In this document: piece after piece, positions 35,801 to 47,800 of the stretch | Numbering within the stretch: position 1 is the first letter of the stretch | Layout: each line of letters begins with the position of its first letter | From: Pycnopodia helianthoides | Lineage: Eukaryota > Echinodermata > Asteroidea > Forcipulatida > Asteriidae | DNA: 64,000 bases | Assembly: GCA_032158295.1 (NCBI GenBank) | Contig: CM063244.1 | Coordinates: 6,886,510-6,950,509, forward strand | Direction of reading: 5' to 3' | Notes under the pieces: generated by a model | Databases searched by the model: none | Told to the model about the DNA's origin: nothing | The model's input: only the letters and a program-made list of their open reading frames with translations | Position numbers and translations under genes: made by a program

Positions 35801-38800
35801 TCAAAGAAGAATGAGAGGGGACCAGTTGCTCTTTGACTTAATGCCTCTTTTGCAGGCCACCACAGTTAATGAGCGCGTGCATTGAGTAGATTGACCACGG
35901 ACATATAATTAAAATGTGCCATTATTAATAGCACATTTTGATTAACAAATACCAGGGGTCAGGTTAGCAAGGCGTGGAAATGAGGCGGCGAGATCACCCC
36001 TGGGAACGAGTATGAAGAAACGGTGGTTTTGTTAGGGTATTTGATTAGTTTTTCATGTCTTTTACAGTATTTCAGGCAGACTTTTTTTCTTGAAGCTTGA
36101 TACTCTTGATGATTACATATCCTGTACCTAGACTTTATTTTTTTTACAGCCTTGGTGTCAAGAAACGAACGGAGAGAAAATGAGCCTAATTCGACCCTGT
36201 CCATCAGTCTTGATTCACTCGCCCTACAAGACGATAATTATATGGAAGATGATGTAACAGAAGGTCAACCAACAGATGGTATTTAATTTTATAGGAAACA
36301 AGCTGCACTGTACTGGAACATGATTTAGGGCTCTCTAGTTGGCTCTGAAGCAGAGCCGTATATTGGGAGAGTAATTGCGACATAGAGGGACCAGTTTTAT
36401 TTGGTGACATGGTTGGTGGACGCCATTTTCGGTCCAAATGTAGCACAACCCAATGTGCAGCTAGTCTGGCACTCTGTGTGCGCACACATGGTGTTGGACC
36501 CAAAATGACTAGTTCTAATCACAAGTTGTCGCAACTCTCAAGATATATGGCTCTGCTCTGAAGACTGTAATTATGGTAGCGTCCGACTTAAGCGACTTCG
36601 GCTACGGCTGTGGGCGTTGGCTGCCATGACAACCCTTCATTGAACAATAGGACTCGGCCATAGCCACTGCTGAAGCCATTCATTCAGACACAGCCTAAGT
36701 CTTTTGCGCAATCAAACTTTGGGAGCAGTTTAGAGCAATGTTAGTGGGAAGTGGGAACCCAACGTTTTCAAAAAATGATAAAATTCGCACAGGACTTACA
36801 CTCACTTGAAGATTTTTGTATTGAGTAAAATATCAAGAAAGTATGATGTTTCCTTATGCCATAATGGACCATGTCTTGGGCATATTACATTGACACCTGG
36901 GTCCAGATTCAGATTCATACAACTGCTTAAGCAGACAATAGTGCTTAACACATTTCTGTTGAGCAAAAATATGCAGGAAACTTGGATTGCAAACAGTACA
37001 GCATACAACGTCAAGCTGCTTATATTAACGCTATAAGGGGTTTAGTTCACATCGCCCTAGGCCCTAGGTGCCTGATTCACTGGTTTAAGACAAGCTGTTA
37101 ATGGTTAAGTGTGTTGCTCAAGGACACAAGTGTCTTGACCTGGATTCGAACCCATAATCAAATGACTTTGCAATCGGAACTTGAGTCAATGTGCTAGACC
37201 GCTTGACCATGTCACGCCAAAATGATTTTAAGCTAGAAGAAAAAAAACAAAAACCTAGGCCCTAATTACTGTGAAAAATATGACATCGCAACACAAGGTA
37301 CTGTGGTGGTACACAGAAACTAATTCAAACCTATTCTTAAGAGCTCTGAAAAATGGGGCCCTGTTTAAAATGGTAACATTTCAAATATATGTTTTTCCAT
37401 TATTCCAAAGATTTCTTTTCAATGGGAGAGAGTGAAGGCAGTCTACATTGTGGATTTAAAAAGCCCACTTCTTCAAGATTACACAGAAGAGTTTCATTTA
37501 CTGAGTAAGTGACATCAAACATCAGAGTTGTTGGGAAAGTAAAGAGGCGATAGTGCCTACCTTCTTGGCAGTCATTACAACAATGAGTAAACCAAATCAT
37601 TGGCCTCAAAACGAACAGAGCTTTAAAGACAACGAAACAGGGTTGGTAATTCTTAAGAAAGCTCCTTGATTATAAAGTTTGTACCAGTACAAGTCCTCCA
37701 GAGGCGTCTGGAAATCTGTCAAAGTCGACAAAAAGAAATTATTTTCAGCAATATAAATCAACACATAATGCACAAAATCCTTCAACAAAAGAAAATTTGA
37801 CATTTTTTAATACCTATACTGAAACACCTAATGTGGTGGCAATTTCTGTTGTTTGGATGGTGTTTTATTAAACACTAGAAGATGAAAATGACCTTTGCGA
37901 AATTAATGAAGTATTTTTGTAACACCAATTTATTGTATCAGGTAATACACCACAAGGGAAACTGACTGGGTAAAATTAAAAACAATTTTGGGTTGAACAA
38001 AGAAAAATTGAGTAGAGTGAGACTTGAACCTTTGACCTCCAGATTAATGTGCCGGCGCTGTACCAACTGAGCTATCTAGCCGTAATGTTGGCGGTCTCCC
38101 TCTTTTGTCAATATCTTTGTTCAGGGGTACCGGTCAGAAGCCGTGTTAATCCGGAGGTCTCAGGTTCATGTTTGCTCTAGTAAATTTGTCTTTGTTCAAC
38201 CCAATAGATTTGTGTGTTACACATGTTGGCTTTGAAGTTGTCTTAGTAGTATCTTCCCCACCTTTCACCTCTGTGGCATCGATTTCGAATCCCAAAGTGG
38301 AGCCTTACTGTCCATATATTCTTGTGAATAAATCGCAACATGAAAATGTGAAGATACTTGTTCTTTACTACATTCAAGGGCCTTAGCACAATACAATGAA
38401 GATTTTCTTTTTGATGTCCCTCAGTTTACCAGACTCATCACGTCCAAGGACTCAACCAAGATCCCGTTCGTCCAGCATGAAATGCCCTCACTCACAACAA
38501 TCCCGGAAGTTCTCTTGCAGTCCAAAGAGAAAACAGACTGATGGAAAAAATTTGTCAAAAATAAAAAGGAGTTCATCGTGGGAACGGCCACAAGGTTGGT
38601 GCAGGATGTTCTACAAGGGATTTTTTTCCCCCATGCATGTCACATTCGCAAGATGTAAGGCTTGTGTAAATCTTTTTTGTTTGATTTATCAATTGCAGTA
38701 TTCATTATCCAAAACAAACCTTGTTGTTTGCTTTCATCAGATGCAGTGATCAACATCACTAATACCTACATTGTGAATGCAGGCAATAGTACGAATTTGA

Positions 38801-41800
38801 ACGCAGTGCTTGGTGGTGACAACAATACGATCAACTTCTCAGAGAAAGGTCATGTGCCAAGTAAGGCATCTTTTTACTCAGTTGTTTAGTGATTTATAGA
38901 TTTGACCCACATCTCTGACAATATATTCCCAGGTGGTAGAGCTTCAAAAGACTGAGACTTTTTGAGGTGTACAAAGTAGACATGCTGCGCACCCAAAATT
39001 AATTTTTCTAAATCAATTTATTTTCAGTGACTTCTGGACACTTGTAAATGTTTATTCATTTTCAATGTTTAAAAAGTCTCCTTTGTTGTCCTTGTGCTGC
39101 CGTTTGTCGGGTTATATCATAAACTTGGGTGTGATCCTTGGCTACATGGCATTTACAGGTTGAATGGCTTCTTACTGGCAGAAAATTTTAACCACTTATT
39201 TATACACTACTCTTGACTTTAAGGTATTGTACACTTTTGGTAACAGCTTGGTATCAGTGTCCACATTTTGTGTGATTCAACATATGCATGAACAAACAAA
39301 CCTGTGTAAGTTTGAGCTCAATTGGTCATCGAAGTCACAAGAAAATAGTGAAAAGAGACCTTATGTGTTTTCTGTTTTTTCAAACATCAAGTTTTTATCA
39401 CGCGTGATAAAAACTATTGTTTTACTCATTTCTCAGAAACGATAGCATTTTAGGCAGAAATATTTCAAGGAACTCTTTCTACCATTACTTACTTTAAATC
39501 ATGTAAGTTATGTGTGAATCTGTGAACATTTGTGTTTTTCGATCTTACCAATAGTGTACAGGGCCTTTAAACAAAATTGTTAGTTAGTTTTGTATTGACA
39601 CAAAGATAGATATTGACGATATAGGGAGACTGCCAACATTAGGGCTAGATACCTCAGTTAGTAGAGTGCCTAGAGGTGGCAGGTTCAAATCCCGCTCTAA
39701 CTAGTTTTCTTTGCTCAACCCAAATCTAAGTAGTTTTATTGTAACCTGGAAGCAACCTGGATTATCTTTGATATTTTTAGCAATCTTGTGACACAAAAAG
39801 TTAAACTTGTTTGAACCAATGAATGGTGTCTAGGAAAAGCAGCTAGGATGCAACCAGAGCCAGGACATGTCGGAGAAGATCAACCTGATCATGCTGCAAT
39901 GGCTCCTGAAGATGATATACAAGCTGGCAACATGGCCCCAGGTGTAGCATTTGCACCACAAGAGGGTAAGCTACTACTGTAGACAAGACCATTGTCGGGC
40001 GGTTTTTTTTGTTGGGGGGGGGGTGGGGCTGGACCCTTAACAACAAGACTTTTCTGAATGAACACCCCCATCCCAGCTATCTTTCTCAAAAGTCAACCAT
40101 TTTTAGCTAAAAAAACTAGTCACTCTTCCAAGGATATGTTAACAATGGTAATTTGTCTAAAAAATTACAGTGCTGATAACTTGAAATGTTTTTCTTTAGG
40201 CAAAATGACGTCTGCAGCGCAGAGGCCAAAGTTATTCGAGGACCAACTGGAGCTTACTGAAGATGCCGTCGAGGGGAAAAACACCCTCTTGGTAGCACCC
40301 ACTGGATCCGGCAAGACTCACGTGGCTGCTTACATCATCCACGATCACTTCATCAGTCTACGGTCAAAACCGATCCGTGAGAGATGTGCTTTGTTTCTTG
40401 TTACCACGGTAAGAAAGGCTGGGCTTAAATTGAGCGACTTTGGCTACGGCTGTGTCTAACCTTAACACTCATTAACAGGAACGATTTGGAAAGTCTGATG
40501 GCATGCACCACTTTTTTGCCATAACAAAAGTTTTACAGAAAAATGATTTCTTTTATGGGAGGTGGGCACTTCTTCAGAGTGGAGTTCTGAGCTCTCCCTC
40601 TCACCCCTTATTTTGGTTATACCATTGGCTAGCTTTGGCTGTGCCAGAGCTGTCAATGTTGGCTGAGTCTTGCATCTTTGAAGTAATAATAACCCGATTG
40701 AGTAATCTTTGCTATATCATCTTGTAAGAAGTTATCGCTCATCCACAAATCTCAAAACTCGCTTTTGATTGCACTTACACAGCATTCAACCATTCTTGTA
40801 TTTTCCCTTGTGGTTTAATACTTGATATCATACAGTTGTAAAAACTAGTGACTTATGAAAGCTATGTTTAATTTTCCCTACAGGTGAATCTCGTCGATCA
40901 GCAGAAGAATAAGTTGAGGGAGTTACTCCTCCCCGTGGATTTCTTCTCCGTCATCGGCTTATTCGGTGCCTCGGAGTCATCCCTTAAGAAAGAGATCACA
41001 AGCAAGAATGTGATTGTTCTGACGGCCCAGCTCCTGGAAAATGCCCTCGCTCACATCCCTCTGGATCGCTTCTCACTGTTGGTGTTTGATGAGTGCCATC
41101 TCTGTCAGGTCAGCCATCTTTGTTTTATTCCCCAGTATACCGTAACCAACAGCTGCGGTCAAGGACTTTAGCCGTGTTCCCATTGGGCTTTTTTTTCTGC
41201 GGCCCGCGGAAAGTTACCGTGACTGGATTAGGTGTAGTTCTACCGTGCGTTCCCACCTGGACTTAAATTCCGCGACGGAACAGTTAACTTTTGACTTTTT
41301 ATTGGCCCTGATAACTTACCGCGGCTGCGTGGAAGTTTTCCGCGACCTCGATCATTCGGCCTGTTAGTTTTACATCACGGTCGCGGTAAGTTGACAGGGA
41401 GGTCAGTTTACCATGCGTTCCCATTGGATTTAATTTTGTCATTCTACAGAAAAGTCGCGGTACTTTAGCAAAAATAAGTCCAATGGGAACACGGCTTTAG
41501 TATATAAAACTAACGTGAGCTAAAACTCTGACTGAAAGAACAAGTAATTTAGACACAGACAAAATTGGTAAACAGAAAGAAAGGTTTGAGTGATGGAGCA
41601 CTGACTAATTCTCTTATGTTTCTAACTCTTCAACATTATTAAGCTTGGGTTTTTACAACATTCAAACGAAGCTGTTTAGTGTGACTGTGCCCTAGCTGCT
41701 GCCAATTTAAAGCACTACTTGCTTCGGCAAAAAATCTTCAACCAGTTTGCAGGGACTGCGCATGTGCAGCCCTTGAATTCCCAGGTCTGCACATCGAATC

Positions 41801-44800
41801 ATACTTAGCAATGGCACCTGTTTGACCCAATTCCAACTTGCACGCTTTAATTAAAGGCGCCCTCATGGGACGAACTCGTCAAAATGTGTATAGGCTGTAA
41901 CAGGAATGACCTGTGACCTGTGTTATACAAAAAAAGGGGCAGACTTTTTGTTCACTCTCAACCTCTGTTCGATTTTGATTGACGTTAAAAAAATGTACAT
42001 CTATATTTATTTATAGGGGGGGGGGTATTTTTAGAGGAGGGTTTACAATGGTGCAGGGTAAAACTAAATAAAACAACCTCTTGGTTGATTTGATTTGAAT
42101 CTAAGGGAAAAGAGCGCACCAATACAATTAAAGCATGTCTAATTAAAGGATTTTAAAATTTGACCTTATCCTTTTAGAAAGACCATGCTTACAACGCTAT
42201 CATGGCACGCTACCTTGATGAGAAACAGAGTGGAAATACCAACTTACCACAGGTAAGCTAATAAGGGACTGTAAATGTGGCTGCATGAAAGTATATGTTT
42301 AACTTTGTGAATTTGATTATGGTTTTCTTTTACTGGAAATAATGAACTGAAGATTTGATTGAGCTTGAGAGAGCGAGCGAGCGAGCGAGCACACCATAAC
42401 AAGCAAGTCACCATGTCTTCATTGATTGCTGTACCCCATCTTATATTCAAAGACTGGCGAGTAAACTAACCATGCCATTAATTGTAGAAGTTTGAGTTGT
42501 TTCAAGATTGTCAGAGCTATACCTTATCTTGATTCAAAGAGAGTAAATGCACCATGCCATTAATTGTAGAAGTTTGAGTTGTTTCAAGATTGTCAGAGCT
42601 ATACCTTATCTTGATTCAAAGAGAGTAAATGCACCATGCCATTAATTGTAGAAGTTTGAGTTGTTTCAAGATTGTCAGAGCTATACCTTATCTTGATTCA
42701 AAGAGAGTAAATGCACCATGCCATTAATTGTAGAAGTTTGAGTTGTTTCAAGATTGTCAGAGCTATACCTTATCTTGATTCAAAGAGAGTAAATGCACCA
42801 TGCCATAAATTGTAGAAGTTTGAGTTGTTTCAAGATTGTCAGTGTTATACCTTATCTTGATTCATAGAGAGTAAACGCATCCATGCTGTAAATTGTAGGG
42901 GTTGGAGTTGATTTAAAAATTGTCAGTACCATACCGTATCTTGATTCAAAGAGCCCATGCCATAAATTGTAGGAGTTGAAGTTGTTATAAGATTGTCCGT
43001 GCTATACTTTAATTATTTGATTCAAAGAGTTCAATCTCTGATTTTGTTCACTGAACGTAATGTTAAGGACAAATCTTCTGTTCTTGGAAGTTAAACAAAA
43101 ATCCCTCTGTATGTCCTGTAGATATTTGGTGTTTAAAAATTTTTTTTTTTAAAGAAAATGGTTTCTGCTAATAGTCGTTTGCTACCGCGATAACAACAAT
43201 TTCATCAGTTGACAGACGGTAATATTTACCTTAGGTAATATTTATGTTATGAGGAAATGTACACATCTTAAACAAATAGATAATAAATGACTTCTAAGCT
43301 AAATATGTTGTTTATTAAATTCAATTATTTTCAACATTGGTGGCGCATTGGGGGCAGACTACCTTCCACCACACCCGAAACTGAAAAATCAAATCCACAT
43401 ATTTAAACAAGACTTTGATGGAATTCGAATCAGGTTCACAGAGGTGAAATGCAGGGAAGCCAATACTAATCCCCATACATTACAAGTATCATCTTCACGT
43501 GTAATTCCCTTCATCCAACAGATCATTGGAATGACGGCCAGTCTAGGGACTGGAAAGGCAAAGGAGCAGGACCAAGCAGATCAGCATACCATTCAGATAT
43601 GTGCCAACATGGATGCCCAAAGCATCTCCATGGTAACCAGGAACACAGAAAAGCTGAGAAACCGTGTGAACATTCCCAAAGAGGGTAAAGACATGTCATT
43701 TCTTGTTAAGATGGGACGGGAATCTCACTGAAATACATTCTGGAAATTTAAAGTTTTTTTGTTGTAAACATAGTACCAGATAATAAATAATTGATTACTT
43801 AGTTTCAATCTGAAAGCTCATTGATTATACAATTCATGCCAGTACCAATCCTCCTCAGAAACATTTCCAACTGGAATACTGAAAAAGTTGAGAAAATAGC
43901 ATCCGAAGACCCAGAACATTTGTTTGTTTGCTGCAATCGAAATGAACTACATGTTCATGAGTGGCTCAACTTGAAATCCCTCAGAAAAAAACAATTGCTG
44001 ATGATTTCACTTCTTATTTTATTCGGATTTGTGTTTATTGAGAACCATAAGATGGAATATGGACATAACTTTCCTCATCCAAAAACAAAACCAAACCAAA
44101 ACGGTGTACTGTCTCATGAACAGTGTCTGTTAAATCCCGTCCTTAACCAGGAGAACATAATTACAATAGACCCCTTGCTGAGGTCAAACAATTATTGAAA
44201 CATATCGCAAACATCTCTCGGCCATTGATAGGTCTTCCTTTGACCTCAGTGAAGGATTCTTTTTGAGCATGTGAAGGCATATAATAATAATAATGATAAC
44301 TAGAGCTGTGTGTTCGTTTGCAAACGAAATACAGAGCTGTTCCAAAACTGCACCATTCAGGTGATGTTACGTGACATTTTGCTTGAAAGGTTTCAGTTTG
44401 ACTGCCCATTAATTTCTGTACGTAGAGACGTTTTGAAACTGCAGATTAAAGGTGTTGTTACGCGACACTTGATGACGTTGTTAGACTGTTAGAACTTTAA
44501 ATTTTTGGATGTTACACTTCCCGGCTTGAATACATACAAAGTTTCAGCTTGTAGAAAAGTGCACATTTAAGGTGACATCACGACGCTTAATGACGTCATT
44601 GTGATGCGACCTGAAATTGTAGATGTAACTTATCCCGACTAGAATACGTGCAAGGTTTCAGCTTGTTCGCGCATTTTTTTCTTCTGTATATATAGATCTT
44701 GTAAAACTGCACCTTTAACGTGACGTCACACGACTATTGATGACGCCATTAGAACAGAACCTTAAATTTTGGATGTTACATTTCCCTGCTTGAATACATA

Positions 44801-47800
44801 TAAAGTTTTAGCCTTGTATAAGGCCAGGTCTATATTGCTCTGTCCGATTTTAGAGCCTAACCTAATTGTGTTGTGTACTCTTTCACACAAAATAATAATT
44901 ATATTTTGTTTCTTTATTTTCAAGTGGAACCGATTGAGGTGAACTGCAGGCAAGTTGACCCTTTTGCTGACAAAATTAAGGAGATTATGATAAAAGTGGA
45001 AGAACTGCTACTAGAATCTTCAAGTAAGTACATAGTTTGACCTTAGCGGGTCTCCTGCTCACCAATTACAAGATTAAAAGAGTGGCAGGGGACATGGGCG
45101 TATGGTGAAACTTCGGTTAAGGGGGTCAGAGTTGTCGGTTCCCCCCGAAACTTTACACAGTTAAAAACATAAGTACAGAATTCTAAAATCGGGTAAAAAG
45201 TGTTTTTTTGCTTCTTTGTCCATTGTTTTTTTTTCTTCTTGCTGTGTACAAATTTTCTCCTGTTTTTTTGCCTGAATTTTGGAGGGCAGTTGCACAACCC
45301 TCCCCTGCCCCCTGGGCCACACGCCTATGGCAGGGTAGTTGGAACACTTCCATTTGTAGACCACAAGGCCAGTCAATGTTTTGGTGCTGGGCAAAATAGA
45401 TGTGTGAAGGATTGTGGACGTACTATTAAATTTAACTTTTTACAAGCTTTCAAATTAATGTAATCACACGTTCAAAATGACGTACGTAGCTATAAAATAA
45501 CTAAGTTTAAAAAACAGATTTTCATGCAACATGGGTGTTTTGCAATTATTTGTGTGTGTGTCCATGATGAGGTTTTACCATGAGTTTTCACACTCTGATT
45601 AGCTAACTTCACCAGCTAGGTAGTATAGTTAGTATCTTTGTTGAAAGAGCAAACCAGAAGCGTGGTGGGACAAAAGAGATCATAGCTTTCCTGTATTTTG
45701 TTTGACAGGTTGTGCAGTTCGTCTGCACATGAGAAATGAGAAAATTCCAGCTGAGAAGGGAAGCCAGGCCTACCGTCAATGGTGCGACAGAATGAGGAGA
45801 AACGCACAAAAAATTGTCACGCAACCGTCTGATTATCGCATTCTCCAAGCATGTATCAGGAATCTGATGGTAAGAACGAATATCGATTATTGGCTATAGC
45901 CAAGAAGGAGCATTTTCTCTTTAGGTAGGCATGGGTGGCTAGTGTGTAAAGCGCTCACCTCTCACCACTGTGGACCTGGTTCAATTCCCGGCTGAAGCCA
46001 TATGTGAGAAGGGTTGTGCATTGGTTCTCTTCTATGCTATAAGGGTTTTTTCTCTAGGCCCTCCGGTTTTCCTCCCTTTGGAAAAATGAAAATAAACAGA
46101 CCTCTGACTATGCTCCGTGGTCATTATAAAGGTCAAGGCTGCGAAAAAGCGCCTTTACGTCTCGACCACGCTTCAGCCGCGTCCTTCCCGATTAAACTTC
46201 TCAGCTGAAATAATGAAGGATAGCCTCCCAAATTATGATTATTATTTGCTATCATGGGTCTGTTTTTATGCTAGCTGCAATAATGTGCATATTTTAATCC
46301 TGAATATATTTTCCTCTATTCTGCAGGGTTATAACTCGGCCCTGCTTATAAATAAACAGGTGCGGAGTAAAGACGCCTATAAGTACATCGATCAAATGAT
46401 TGATGAATTGAAAGACCGGATAGGCAGTTTAGTTGAAAATGACTTTGAACTCCTGAGGATCTATGGTGGTAAGTTAGCTGAACCTCTAAAGACTAACATA
46501 CCCAAATGTTTTTTAAAGGAACATTACAGAATTGGTTTTTGCTAACAAAACAGTTGCTGGCAGTGTAAACACTTTATGTAATCCACCATATACATAAACT
46601 GACAAACCTGTAGAAGTTTGGGATCGATCGGCCATCTGGGTCACAAGAAAATAGTGAAAACCGATTACACATTTGCATGAAATAATATAGATTCAAAAAA
46701 TGAGTAAAACGCTCACTGAGCGATAAACTCCAATCGGAAAATTAGTTTATTCATTTCTCATCAAATATGGCATTTTAGACAGAAATATTTCAAGGGATGT
46801 TTTCTACTATCATCATCATTAGACCGTGTAAGTTTTATGTAAATCTGTGATCAAAAAGTATATTTTACAAGTTTGTTTCTTACCAATTCTGTAATGTTCC
46901 TTTAAGAACCCATGATTCACAGGAATGAAAAAAATCTTAAGTATTAAGATTACTAACATGATGTCCATGAGCCAAAACCCTTACAGTTCTTCCCCTGACA
47001 AAGCCTCAAATTGTTCATACCAATTTGTGTACACAATTATTTGCTGTGCTTGTGCTAAAGATAGACCCCTTGCAAATGATGTCACAATCCCAAAACAGCG
47101 TCCTCACTGAGGTCAATGAAGACCTCTCATTGGCTGAGAGTTGTGCGCAGCATGTACACGCTTGCAATTTCCATTGCTTGACCTCAGCGATGGCGGCCAA
47201 TGCCGGGTGTTTATTTGTTATATGATTTGATATAGCATAGAGAATGGACCTATCTCTATGATTAACTGCAATTGACAGTGGCTGGACCGCGGCCCTTTTT
47301 CTTTGCTGGTACATGTTGGTTAGTCTAAAGGCATCTGACGTTGTCAAAGTCTATGTGGTTCAGGGCTCTACACAGAATTCTGCGCTTGTGGTGCCCTACA
47401 AAGTGCAGAACTAATACTACTAATAATAGTGGCTTCTTTATACTGCTCAAATCCGTCACTCAGTGACATCCATGGCACTCCAACATTATTACCCCCGGTC
47501 ATCACAGGGCCATTTATTGCTGCCAAATATGAAGCGCACCAAGCTAAATCAATCGCAAGAACCATCTCTGCGCTTACAGGCTCCCATTTACCCATGAGTG
47601 AAAAGAAGCAATTATAGTTAAGTGTCTTGCTCAAGGACACAAGTGTCATGACTGGGATTCGAACCCACACCCTGATGACTCAACCACCACTGAACTTGAG
47701 TCTGATGCACTAAACCGCTCGGCCACAACTTGCCATACTCTGTTGGTATATCAGGGCAGAATTTGTTAGTAGATGAAATTGGGTCAGGGTAGGAAATGAA

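Noticed and set aside
38425..38594. Direct splicing of exon C (36,278) to the TCAG at 38,421-38,424
   Set aside because: Exon C leaves phase 1 but this exon needs phase 2; the resulting frame meets a stop within about 20 codons.
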